Program-made: the position numbers and the translations under genes | NCBI RefSeq assembly: GCF_042650885.1 | Contig: NZ_JBHSBU010000001.1 | Coordinates: 4,694,787 to 4,758,786, forward strand | Length of the DNA: 64,000 bases | Reading direction: 5' to 3' | Source: Chitinimonas_A lacunae | Lineage (GTDB): Bacteria > Pseudomonadota > Gammaproteobacteria > Burkholderiales > Chitinimonadaceae | Shown: one piece after another, positions 7,782-16,918 of the stretch | How the letters are laid out: each line of letters starts with the position of its first letter | Position numbering within the stretch: the stretch's first letter is position 1 | Notes under the pieces: generated by a model | What the model saw: the letters and a program-made list of their open reading frames with translations, nothing else | Told to the model about the DNA's origin: nothing | Databases searched by the model: none

Positions 7782-9368
7782 TCAATGCGCCACATCCGAG
7801 CTGGCCATCACCCGTTGTTTCTTCATCAGCATCAGCAAGGGCAGCATCAGGCAGATGGCGATCCCGAAGCCCATGAACAGATCGCTGAAGGCCAGCATCA
7901 TGGCCTGTTTGTTGATCTGGAGGTCGAGCAGCGCCCGGGCCTTGAGCGCCGCGAGGGCGCCAAGGTCGCCGTGGTGGTTGAAGAGTGACTCCAGCAGAGC
8001 CAGCCGTTCGCTGCTGGCGGGGTTGTCGTTGACCACATGGGCCATCAGGGCGGCGCGCTTGCCGGCTTCGAACTGACTCAGCAGCGTTGCCGACAGCGCG
8101 ATGCCGACCGAGCCGCCGAGCTGGCGCACCAGGTTGTAGAGGCCGGTGGCGTCGGGAATGGTCGGTGCCGGGATATTGGCCAGCGTCAGATTATTGAGCG
8201 GCATAAAGACGAGCCCGAGACCAAAGCCGCGTTGCAGCAGCGGCCAGAAGAAATCTTCGCTGCCGGAGGCGGTGGTGAACAGATGGTGGCCCCACATCGA
8301 ATAAAGGAACAACAGGGCACCCGTCACGATCAGCAGGCGGGCCGGCACGCCACGGGCGATCAGCTTGCTGGCGATCGGCATGGCAACCCCGGCGGCGATG
8401 GCCGAAGGCAGGATCAGAAAACCGGTCTGCATGGCGTTGTAGCCCATCAGGGTCTGGGCGTAGACCGGGAACAGGAACACGGTCGAGAACAGCGCAGCGC
8501 CCAGCAGGAAGGTAAACACCAGTCCGGCCGAGAATTGGGTGTCGCGCAGGATATGGAGATTGACGATGGGATGGCGGATTTCGAGCTGGCGCACGATGAA
8601 AAAGCCGAGGCTGACCACGCTGGTCACAGCGTAGCTGAGGATTTCGGCCGATTCGAACCAGTCGAGCTTTTCCCCGCGCTCCAGCATCAGTTGCAGCGCC
8701 CCGATGCCCAGTGCAAGCAGCAGCAGGCCCGGGTAATCGACCTGCCGCACCACTCGGCGATGGCGCGAATCGGGCACATAGAGTAGGGCCAGCAGCAGGG
8801 CGGCGGCGCCCAGGGGCAGGTTGATATAGAAGATCCACGGCCAGGAATAGGTCTCGGTCAGCCAGCCGCCCACGGTCGGGCCAAGCGAGGGGCCGAACAT
8901 GATGCCGATGCCGAAGATCGCCATGGCCGAGGCCATTTCCTTGGCGGGAAACACTTCAAACAGCGTGGCTTGTGCCGTGGCGATCAAGCCGCCGCCGCCC
9001 AGACCCTGGACGATGCGCCAGAACACCAGCGAACCCAGTGAATCGGCATTGCCGCAGGCCCAGGACGCCATGGTGAACAGCAGGATCGAACCGGCGAAAT
9101 AATTGCGCCGGCCGAGCTGATTGGCCAGAAAACCCGAGATCGGCAGCACGATCACATTGGCCACCACATAGCCGATCGATACCCAGGTGATCTCGTCGAG
9201 CGTGGCGCCCAGCGTGCCCATCATATGGGGGACAGCGACGTTGACGATGCTGGTGTCGAGCAGTTCGAGCACGCAGGCCAGCGTCACCACCACCGCGATG
9301 ATGCGGCGGTTGGCGTGGATGGAGGTGTCGTCGCGGCTGCGCGACAGTGCGGGAAGAAGGGGCTTCAT
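7782..9368 (-). CDS. emrB: EmrB/QacA-type multidrug efflux MFS transporter
   Basis: Inner-membrane proton antiporter of the DHA2 family, 528 aa and about 14 membrane segments. Motif ELLDTSIVNVAVPHMMG is in the first helix, GFLANQLGRRNYF in the loop between helices 2 and 3, WRIVQGLGGGGLIATAQA in helix 4 and FGPSLGPTVGGWL in helix 5. It lies 85 bp downstream of emrA in the same direction, and EmrA should link it to an outer-membrane channel. No TolC gene is nearby. The substrate is unknown but typically hydrophobic drugs or uncouplers. The C-terminus ends SSDVAH. Confidence 0.9.
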   Translation of the reverse strand: MKPLLPALSRSRDDTSIHANRRIIAVVVTLACVLELLDTSIVNVAVPHMMGTLGATLDEITWVSIGYVVANVIVLPISGFLANQLGRRNYFAGSILLFTMASWACGNADSLGSLVFWRIVQGLGGGGLIATAQATLFEVFPAKEMASAMAIFGIGIMFGPSLGPTVGGWLTETYSWPWIFYINLPLGAAALLLALLYVPDSRHRRVVRQVDYPGLLLLALGIGALQLMLERGEKLDWFESAEILSYAVTSVVSLGFFIVRQLEIRHPIVNLHILRDTQFSAGLVFTFLLGAALFSTVFLFPVYAQTLMGYNAMQTGFLILPSAIAAGVAMPIASKLIARGVPARLLIVTGALLFLYSMWGHHLFTTASGSEDFFWPLLQRGFGLGLVFMPLNNLTLANIPAPTIPDATGLYNLVRQLGGSVGIALSATLLSQFEAGKRAALMAHVVNDNPASSERLALLESLFNHHGDLGALAALKARALLDLQINKQAMMLAFSDLFMGFGIAICLMLPLLMLMKKQRVMASSDVAH

Positions 9369-9453
9369 GACGGACTCCGGGGCTGAGGCCGGGCGGGAAA
9401 CGGGCGCTTTGCCTCTGCGCCGCGAGACGACGCAGAGGCTGGGGCTGGGACGG

Positions 9454-10512
9454 TCAGCCGACGCGGATCGACGCTTCGACGCTCATCCCGGGGCGCAGCG
9501 GGGTGCTGTTGGGGTCGAAGCGGTCAAGCCGGATGCGTACGGGCAGCCGCTGTACCACCTTGGTGAAGTTGCCGCTGGCATTGTCAGGCGGCAGCAAGGT
9601 GAACTTGGCGCCGGTGGCCGGACTGAACGATTCGATATGGCCGCTGAAATGACGGTCCGGGTAGGCATCGACCACGATATCGGCGGGCATGCCGACCCGT
9701 ACCCGGCCGATATCGGTTTCCTTGAGATTGGCGACGACCCAGACCTCATCGAGCGGCACCACGGTCATCAGTGGCTGACCGGCCTGGACCAGTTGGCCCA
9801 CTTCGACCGCCTTGCGGCTGACGATGCCGCCGCTGGGGGCCTTGATGGTGGTGTCGCTGAGCTGGATCGCCGCCAGATCGCGCTGGGCACGCACGGCATC
9901 GACCTTGGCCTGGGCCGACTTGAGACCGGCCGAGGAGACGCCGATCTGGCGACTGGCCGCCAGTGCCGTGCCACGCGCGCTGCGCAACTGCGATTCGGCG
10001 GCGCGGGCACCGGTTTCGGCGGCGTCGAGCTGGGCCTGGGTGGCCATGCCCTTGGCCGCGAGCATCCGGGTACGGGCCAGATCGTTGCGGGCACGTTCGG
10101 CATTGGCTTCGGCCTGGGCAACGCTGGCACCTGCCGCGGCGGCCGTGGCCTCGGTGTAGCGCAACTGCGCCTCGGCCTGTCCGGTGTTGCCGCGCTCACC
10201 GGCGGCGGCACGGGCGATGGCGAGTTCGGCTTCGGCCTGGCTGAGGCGGGCGCGGTAGTCGCGGTCGTCGATCTTGACCAGCAGCGCGCCCGAGCGGATC
10301 GGCTGGTTATCGCTCACCCCGACTGCCTGCACATAGCCCGACACCCGGGCGGCAATCGGAATCAGATGGCCTTCGATCTGGGCATTGTCGGTTTCAACGA
10401 AGTGGCGGCCGTGCCAGAGATGGTAGCCAAGCCAGCCGCCGATGCCGACCAGCGCCAGGGCCAGCAGCAGGCGGGCTTTACCGGCCTTGGCCGGCGGGGA
10501 ATCGTGTTGCAT
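9454..10512 (-). CDS. emrA: EmrA-type membrane fusion protein
   Basis: Periplasmic adaptor of the HlyD/EmrA family, 352 aa. A single N-terminal membrane anchor (about 14-32, LLLALALVGIGGWLGYHLW) is followed by VETDNAQIEGHLIPIAARVSG (first half of the lipoyl domain), an Ala-rich alpha-hairpin with coiled-coil character (about 90-190), and the second lipoyl half with IKAPSGGIVSRKAVEVGQLV. The C-terminal beta-barrel shows VVANLKETDIGRVRVGMPADI. The start has AGGAG at good spacing. It is 8 bp downstream of the TetR gene, so regulator, adaptor and pump form one operon. Confidence 0.9.
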   Translation of the reverse strand: MQHDSPPAKAGKARLLLALALVGIGGWLGYHLWHGRHFVETDNAQIEGHLIPIAARVSGYVQAVGVSDNQPIRSGALLVKIDDRDYRARLSQAEAELAIARAAAGERGNTGQAEAQLRYTEATAAAAGASVAQAEANAERARNDLARTRMLAAKGMATQAQLDAAETGARAAESQLRSARGTALAASRQIGVSSAGLKSAQAKVDAVRAQRDLAAIQLSDTTIKAPSGGIVSRKAVEVGQLVQAGQPLMTVVPLDEVWVVANLKETDIGRVRVGMPADIVVDAYPDRHFSGHIESFSPATGAKFTLLPPDNASGNFTKVVQRLPVRIRLDRFDPNSTPLRPGMSVEASIRVG

Positions 10513-10520
10513 GGAGACTC

Positions 10521-11177
10521 CTAATCAAAGCGCGTGGCCGTTGCCCGGGCATCGATGCCTTGCAGCAGGATGTCATAGTGGAAACGGGCAAACTCGACCA
10601 GATCGATGGACTCATCGCCCAGCGGGGCGAAGCTGCGCTGCCAGATATTGATCATCAGCAGCGGGGCAGTGATTTCCCGGGTCAACAGCGCTACGTCGAC
10701 CGGGCGGAATTCGCCATCCTGGATGCCGCGTTCGATCACCGTGCTGAACAGCCGCCGGCTGCGCAGCACCACTTCATCGAGATAAAAGCGCGCCAGATCG
10801 GGGAAATTGGCCGCTTCGGCCATCATCAGTTTCGACAGGCAGCCCGAATGCGGCTGCGACAGCAGCACCGCCCAGGCGTCGAGCAGACGGCGCAATAGCG
10901 AGCGGGCATCGTCGCGATGGTCAGCCACCAGGTCTTCGGCGAATTCGATATGGGGCAGCACGGTTTCGCGCACGGCGGCTTTGAACAGCTCTTCCTTGTT
11001 GGCGAAATACAGATACAGCGTGCCCTTGGTGACCCCGGCGCGGCTGGCGACATCATCGAGCCGGGTATTGGCATAACCGCGTTCACCGAATAGGGCGAGC
11101 GCAGCGGCGAGGATTTCGGCGGGACGGGCATCCTTGCGCCGTTGCCAGCGCGGGGAACACGGTGTGGTCATGACCAT
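10521..11177 (-). CDS. TetR family repressor of the emrAB operon
   Basis: Transcription factor of about 218 aa. The N-terminal helix-turn-helix (about 20-60) reads AEILAAALALFGERGYANTR and VASRAGVTKGTLYLYFANKE, a clear TetR_N domain. The C-terminal ligand domain is divergent. The start is taken at 11175-11177 (MVMTTP); the second Met two codons on, or a start 75 nt upstream, are possible, but an upstream start would cover the operator. It is first gene of the tetR-emrA-emrB operon, with a candidate operator in its own promoter, so autorepression relieved by pump substrates is likely. Confidence 0.85.
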   Translation of the reverse strand: MVMTTPCSPRWQRRKDARPAEILAAALALFGERGYANTRLDDVASRAGVTKGTLYLYFANKEELFKAAVRETVLPHIEFAEDLVADHRDDARSLLRRLLDAWAVLLSQPHSGCLSKLMMAEAANFPDLARFYLDEVVLRSRRLFSTVIERGIQDGEFRPVDVALLTREITAPLLMINIWQRSFAPLGDESIDLVEFARFHYDILLQGIDARATATRFD

Positions 11178-11200
11178 TCCGATATTGATGACTTGCCGGT

Positions 11201-11230
11201 AATTTATTTTATTGCTGACCGGTAAGTCAA
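11201..11230 (-). promoter_or_regulatory. Candidate promoter and TetR operator of the efflux operon
   Basis: Plus-strand TGACCGGTAAGTCA (11216-11229) has TGAC/GTCA half-sites spaced by six bases. Read on the minus strand it overlaps a -35 element TTGACT, followed about 18 bp later by the -10-like TAAATT. CCGGTAA recurs at 11196-11202. An operator covering the -35 element fits autorepression. Confidence 0.5.
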
Positions 11231-11299
11231 CAAGGGAATTGCCCTGGCTCAACGATTGGTCTAGGGTAGCTAGGCATTTCCTTTTTTCCGGATGTCGCT

Positions 11300-12106
11300 G
11301 TGACTGATCTGTCGCTTGAACTTGTCTGCGCCCACCCCGACCTCCCCGGTTCCCATCCGCCCTTATTGTTTCTCCATGGTGCCTACGCCGCTGCCTGGTG
11401 CTGGCAGCCGTATTTCCTGCCGTATTTCGCTGCGCAGGGTTATTCGGCCTGGGCGCTCAGTCTGCGCGGCCATGGCCGCAGCGATGGCCATGGGACCTTG
11501 GCGTCCTGGGGCATCGACGACTATGTCGACGATCTGGCCTGGGCCGTGGGCCAGATCGAAGCCCATCACGGGCGCCCGCCGATACTGATCGCCCATTCGA
11601 TGGGCGCGTTTGTGGCGCTGCGTCTTGCCCGGCAGCGATTGCTCCCCGGGCTTGCACTATTGGCGCCGGTACCGCCGGCAGGTCTGCTTGGCTCCACCTT
11701 GTCGCTGCTGTGGCGTGATCCGCTTTTATTGTGGGAACTCAATCTGGTCCAGCACGGCCGCCAGGTACCGCAACTGTCCAGCTTGCGCCGGCTGCTGTTT
11801 TCACCCGATATGCCGGAAACCGAGCTGGCCGGCTATGCCCGCCGCTTCCAGCGCGAATCGGACCGCGCCTTGCTGGAGATGAGCCTGCCGCAATTCGATC
11901 TGCGTCCACCGCTTGGCTCGCCGCCGCTGCTGGTGCTGGGCAGCCGCGATGACCACTTGATGCCCGCCATGCTGGTCGAAGCGGCGGCGATGAGCTTGGG
12001 GCAGCCGGTACAACTGGTCGATGGCCTGGGCCATGTGCTGATGCTCGATACCCGCTGGCGGCTGGTGGCCGATTCGCTGCGGCAGTGGCTGGAGCAGGGA
12101 AAATGA
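11300..12106 (+). CDS. Alpha/beta hydrolase
   Basis: Cytoplasmic esterase-like or lipase-like hydrolase of 268 aa with no signal peptide. LLFLHGAYAAAWCW (about 22-35) gives the oxyanion region, LRGHGRSDG the next strand turn, LIAHSMGAFVAL the nucleophile elbow (Ser100), LVLGSRDDHLMPA the acid and GLGHVLMLD the catalytic His. The start is GTG at 11300; the nearby ATG at 11292 meets a stop at once. It is divergent from the efflux operon, and its stop overlaps the next gene as ATGA, so the two are co-translated. The substrate is unknown. Confidence 0.85.
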   Translation: MTDLSLELVCAHPDLPGSHPPLLFLHGAYAAAWCWQPYFLPYFAAQGYSAWALSLRGHGRSDGHGTLASWGIDDYVDDLAWAVGQIEAHHGRPPILIAHSMGAFVALRLARQRLLPGLALLAPVPPAGLLGSTLSLLWRDPLLLWELNLVQHGRQVPQLSSLRRLLFSPDMPETELAGYARRFQRESDRALLEMSLPQFDLRPPLGSPPLLVLGSRDDHLMPAMLVEAAAMSLGQPVQLVDGLGHVLMLDTRWRLVADSLRQWLEQGK

Positions 12107-12600
12107 AGCGGGCACTGTGTCTGATCGTCTGCGCCACGCTGCTTGCTGGCTGCGGCAGCACGCCGCCCAAGCGCAAGGCCGGACCGACCAATCTGAGCCT
12201 TGCCCGGATCGAAGCGACCGGCAGCGGCCGCGAAGTCGTGATGTATGCCCTGGGATTACTCGATGTGGGCTACCGCTTCGGCGGCAAGAATCCCGAAGCG
12301 GGACTCGATTGCAGCGGGATGGTGAGCTTTATCTTCCGCAACGCCATCGGCCTGCGCCTGCAAGGCAGCGCCGCCGATATGGCACGGCTGGGACGGCCGG
12401 TCGAGCCCGATCGGCTCAAGGCAGGCGATCTGGTGTTCTTCAATACCCTGGGCCGCGCTTTTTCCCATGTCGGCATCTATATCGGGGACGACAAATTTAT
12501 CCATGCCCCGACCAGCAATGGCCGGATTCGGGTTGACAGCCTCAAGCAGACTTACTACGCCAAGCGTTTTGAGGCGGCGCGGACCTTTCTTGAGGGATGA
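12103..12600 (+). CDS. NlpC/P60 family lipoprotein, putative peptidoglycan endopeptidase
   Basis: Lipoprotein of 165 aa likely to cut peptide stems of peptidoglycan from an outer-membrane anchor. Lipobox LLAGC places the lipidated Cys at 17. The NlpC/P60 domain follows, with catalytic Cys70 in GLDCSGMVSFIF, His122 in FSHVGIYIGDDKFIHA and the polar third residue at His134. The short length fits Spr/NlpC-type hydrolases. The start at 12103 overlaps the stop of the hydrolase gene (ATGA) and is chosen because it begins the signal sequence MKRALCLIV. Confidence 0.88.
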   Translation: MKRALCLIVCATLLAGCGSTPPKRKAGPTNLSLARIEATGSGREVVMYALGLLDVGYRFGGKNPEAGLDCSGMVSFIFRNAIGLRLQGSAADMARLGRPVEPDRLKAGDLVFFNTLGRAFSHVGIYIGDDKFIHAPTSNGRIRVDSLKQTYYAKRFEAARTFLEG

Positions 12601-13131
12601 AGCGGCTAATGGAAAAATTCAGGAAAAATATCTGCAAGACTCAGTGCGGGATATAAAAGAAAATAAACTCTTTATCTTTGCCTTCACGAGCACGGCATCC
12701 TAGCCCATGAAACCGGAGGAGATGGGTAGGCAGGCAGCAGTCCGTCCTGTCTGATGGTTCTGTTAGCGCATTGCCAACCAATCCGGAGTCAGCGTATCCG
12801 GACCTCAAGCCGCAGGTGCATAGCGCTCAACCAGGCTTGGCAGCGACTCCGATTTAAACGGAAATGCTCTGGGCTTCCCCTGTGTTTCCCAGTGGAGACA
12901 ATGGTTCCGCTTGAGCTCATGGACGAAGCGCTGGACACGGCTTTTCACGGCGGCCGTGACCGTCTGGCTGGGTAGGGGTGTTGGCTGCCAAGTGCGTTGG
13001 CCACTTCGCTGCACTATCCGGTGACAGGACAATAGAAAAAGGAGCCTTGCGGCTCCTTTTCAACTACCCATGGCTCCAATCGTCCCGAAACTGCCGGGTA
13101 GCTTGGAGGCCATATCCGAGCCAAAGCGCTA
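12601..13131. other. Intergenic stretch after the NlpC/P60 gene
   Basis: No recognised gene. A minus-strand open frame at 12805-13032 (75 aa, containing HELKRNHCLHWETQGKPRAF) could be the remnant of a gene, but it resembles nothing I can name. The liv operon terminator lies at 13037-13060. Confidence 0.5.
13037..13060 (-). terminator. Terminator of the liv operon
   Basis: AAAAGGAGCC (13037-13046), loop TTGC, GGCTCCTTTT (13051-13060). It is about 70 bp past the livF stop on the minus strand. Confidence 0.85.
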
Positions 13132-13854
13132 TCAATCGCCCAGGTAAGCGTGCTGCACCTTTTCGTTCGACAGCAGTGCTTCGGAGCTGTCGGCAAAGGT
13201 GATGCGGCCGCTTTCCATCACATAGCCACGGTTGGCGGTCTTGAGCGCCAGTTTGGCGTTCTGTTCCACCAGCAGCATGGTGACGCCTTCGGCGGCGATC
13301 GTGCGGATGATCTCGAAGATCTTCTGCACGATGATCGGCGCCAGGCCCATGGACGGTTCATCGAGCAGCAGCAGCTTGGGACGGCTCAGCATGGCGCGGC
13401 CCATGGCCACCATCTGCTGCTCGCCGCCCGACAGGGTGCCGGCGAGCTGCTTATAGCGTTCCTTGAGACGCGGGAACAGGGTATAGACCCGTTCGATGTC
13501 CTTCTGGATTTCGTCCTTGTCGCTGCGATAGTAGGCGCCCATCAGCAGGTTTTCTTCGACGGTCAGACGGCCGAAGATACCGCGACCTTCGGGCACCATG
13601 GCCAGACCGCGCTGCACATAGTGATGCACCGGCAGGCGGGCGGTCGATTCGCCCTGATAGGTGATGGTGCCGGCATTGGGCTTGAGCATGCCGGACAGGG
13701 TCTTCAGCGTGGTGGTCTTGCCGGCGCCGTTGGCGCCGATCAGGGCTACCAGTTCGCCCTGCTTGATTTCCAGATCGATGCCCCTGACCGCCTGGATGCC
13801 GCCGTAGGCGACTTGCAGTCCCTTGACTTCGAGCAGGGTGGGTGGGTTGCTCAT
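13132..13854 (-). CDS. livF: Branched-chain amino-acid ABC transporter ATPase LivF
   Basis: Cytoplasmic ATPase of 240 aa. Walker A is GANGAGKTT (about 37-45), the signature LSGGEQQMVAMGRAM, and Walker B LLLLDEPSMGL, with VEQNAKLALKTANRGYVME after it. MVPEGRGIFGRLTVEENL is typical of LivF. It lies 13 bp from livG and is the last gene of the livKHMGF cluster. It should energise leucine, isoleucine and valine uptake together with LivG. Confidence 0.93.
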   Translation of the reverse strand: MSNPPTLLEVKGLQVAYGGIQAVRGIDLEIKQGELVALIGANGAGKTTTLKTLSGMLKPNAGTITYQGESTARLPVHHYVQRGLAMVPEGRGIFGRLTVEENLLMGAYYRSDKDEIQKDIERVYTLFPRLKERYKQLAGTLSGGEQQMVAMGRAMLSRPKLLLLDEPSMGLAPIIVQKIFEIIRTIAAEGVTMLLVEQNAKLALKTANRGYVMESGRITFADSSEALLSNEKVQHAYLGD

Positions 13855-13867
13855 CGGTATCTTTCCC

Positions 13868-14630
<763 letters not shown>

Positions 14631-14638
<8 letters not shown>

Positions 14639-15812
14639 GCTTGGCCTCCCTGGCGGCGTCTTTGGCGATTTCCCCGGCGGCTTCCGAAGCGGCCGCTTCG
14701 GCTGCCTTGGGGTCGTCTTCGTGGAATTCGGCCTTGCGGCGCTTCGACGGCCACAGACCTTCCGGACGCACCAGCATCACCACGATCAGCGCCAGACCGA
14801 ACAGCAGCATGCGCAGGGTTTCCGGATCGACCAGGCGTTTGCCGATCAGCTTGTCCTGGAGCGGGTTGATGATGTCGCGCAGCACTTCAGGCGTCACCGA
14901 CAGCAGCACCGCCCCCAGGATCACGCCCGGGATATGGCCCATGCCGCCCAGCACCACCATGGCCAGCACCATGATCGACTCCATCAGGATAAAGCTCTCG
15001 GGCGAGACAAAGCCCTGGAAGCTCGCGAACATCGCTCCCGACACGCCACCGAAACTCGCGCCCATGGCAAAGGCCAGCAGCTTGACGTTACGGGTGTTGA
15101 TGCCCATGGCGTTGGCAGCGATCTCATCCTCGCGGATGGCCACCCAGGCGCGACCGATACGCGAATCCTGCAAGCGGATCGACACGAAGATGATCAGCAT
15201 GGTCAGCGCCAGGAACAGATAGTAGTGCTGGTGGACCGACTGAAACTCCAGGCCGAACAGATGGATCGGTTCGGACAGCTTGTGACCGAACAGCGATACC
15301 GGCTCGATCAGGTTGACGCCCTGCGGGCCGTTGGTCAGGTTGACCGGACGGTCGAGGTTGTTCATGAACAGGCGGATGATTTCGCCGAAACCCAGCGTCA
15401 CGATGGCCAGATAGTCGCCGCGCAGCTTGAGGGTCGGACTGCCCAGCAATACCCCGAAGGCGCCGGCCACGGCTGCGGCGATCGGCAGCAGAATCCAGAT
15501 CGACGGCCCGAGTATCCATTCCAGCCCGGTGCCTTGCAGCAACCCCACCAGATGCGGCGAGTTGAGCAGGGCATACAGATAGGCCCCGACGGCGTAGAAG
15601 GCGATATAGCCCAGGTCGAGCAGACCGGCGTAGCCGACCACGATATTGAGACCGAGCGCCAGCATCACATAGAGCATGGCGAAGTCCAGGGTACGGATCC
15701 AGGTCTTGCCCAGCAGACCGCCGACCACAAAGGGCAGGACGGCCAGGACGATGGCGATCACCACGGAGCTGATAAAAGCCGCCTGGCGAGATTGCTTGAG
15801 GTTGTACAACAT
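14631..15812 (-). CDS. livM: Branched-chain amino-acid ABC transporter permease LivM
   Basis: Inner-membrane permease of 393 aa with multiple hydrophobic helices. LGLNIVVGYAGLLDLGYIAFYAVGAY and GDYLAIVTLGFGEIIRLFMNNL are the family signatures, and VAIREDEIAANAMGI is the cytoplasmic EAA-like loop. The tail after about residue 365 is charged and Ala-rich, longer than the core permease and probably cytoplasmic. It pairs with LivH to form the channel. Confidence 0.92.
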
Positions 15813-15830
15813 GGCTTGGCGTCCTCTCGA

Positions 15831-16760
15831 TCAGGCGCGTTCTGCGACCCGTTCGCCCAGCAGACCGGACGGACGGAACACCAGCACCAGGATCAGCACC
15901 ATAAAGGCGAAGATGTCTTGGTAGTGGCTGCCCAGGAAGTTATTGGTCAGCGGTCCGATATAGCCGGCACCGACCGATTCGATGACGCCGAGCAGAATGC
16001 CACCCGCCACCGCGCCAGCCAGATTGCCGATACCCCCGAGCACGGCGGCGGTAAAGGCCTTGAGACCGATCATAAAGCCCATGTAGGCGTGGGCCTGACC
16101 ATAGTTGGCCGCCACCATCACACCGGCGATGGCGCCGAGGGCCGAGCCGATCACGAAGGTCATCGAGATCACATAGTTGATATTGACCCCCATCAAACCC
16201 GCGACCGCCGGGTTCTGCGCCACGGCCCGCATCGCACGACCGAGCTTGGTGCGCTCGACCATCAGCAGCAGGCCGACCATCACCCCGACCGCCAGCACGA
16301 TGATGGCAATCTGTAGATCGGTGATGCTGGCGCCGAAGATGGTATGGACCTCATGCGACAGGATGGGCGGGAACTGGCGGTAGTTACGACCCCAGATCAG
16401 CATCGCCGCCTGTTGCAGCACGATGGACACACCGATCGCGGTAATCAGTGGAGCCAGGCGTGGTGCCTTGCGCAGCGGCCGGTAGGCCACCCGCTCGATG
16501 CCGTAACCGAGCGCCATGGTGACGGGAATGGCCAGCATCAGACTGACCAGCAGCAGGGCTGCGCCAGGCAGGTCGATGCCGAATCCCGTCAACAGGTTGA
16601 TGATGGTGATCGTCACCATGGCGCCCACCATCACCACTTCGCCGTGGGCGAAGTTGATCAGCTGCAAGATGCCGTAGACCATGGTGTAGCCCAGTGCGAT
16701 CAGCGCATAGATGCTGCCGACGACCAGGCCGTTCAGGATTTGTTGCAGAAAAATATCCAC
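15831..16760 (-). CDS. livH: Branched-chain amino-acid ABC transporter permease LivH
   Basis: Inner-membrane permease of about 309 aa, matching E. coli LivH (308). IALGYTMVYGILQLINFAHGE and the loop MRAVAQNPAVAGLMGVNI are characteristic. The start is taken as GTG at 16758-16760 (VDIFLQQILNGL), because AGAGGG lies ahead of it and it gives the family N-terminus. A longer in-frame reading to 16889 would add Pro-rich, non-homologous residues. It lies 18 bp upstream of livM. Confidence 0.9.
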   Translation of the reverse strand: MDIFLQQILNGLVVGSIYALIALGYTMVYGILQLINFAHGEVVMVGAMVTITIINLLTGFGIDLPGAALLLVSLMLAIPVTMALGYGIERVAYRPLRKAPRLAPLITAIGVSIVLQQAAMLIWGRNYRQFPPILSHEVHTIFGASITDLQIAIIVLAVGVMVGLLLMVERTKLGRAMRAVAQNPAVAGLMGVNINYVISMTFVIGSALGAIAGVMVAANYGQAHAYMGFMIGLKAFTAAVLGGIGNLAGAVAGGILLGVIESVGAGYIGPLTNNFLGSHYQDIFAFMVLILVLVFRPSGLLGERVAERA

Positions 16761-16864
16761 GTTTCGGCCCTCTTTAAGGCGTAGAGGTCCCCACTGCACC
16801 GGACTCGCAGGTGCAGGGCGGGTTTCTAATATTGTTATCGCTGGGGGATGTTGCGAAAGACAAG

Positions 16865-16896
16865 GGGGGCGACACAGATTGCGCGGCATCGCCCCC
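16865..16896 (-). other. Stable intercistronic hairpin between livK and livH
   Basis: GGGGGCGA (16865-16872) pairs with TCGCCCCC (16889-16896). It stands between the abundant-product gene livK and the permease genes with only a poor T-run. This position fits a partial terminator or mRNA-stabilising hairpin that keeps binding-protein output above the permeases. Confidence 0.55.
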
Positions 16897-16918
16897 GCTT
16901 TGCGTTAATGCTCAGTGT

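Noticed and set aside
12805..13032. 75-codon minus-strand frame upstream of the liv terminator
   Set aside because: Not recognisable, no clear ribosome-binding site; possible remnant only.
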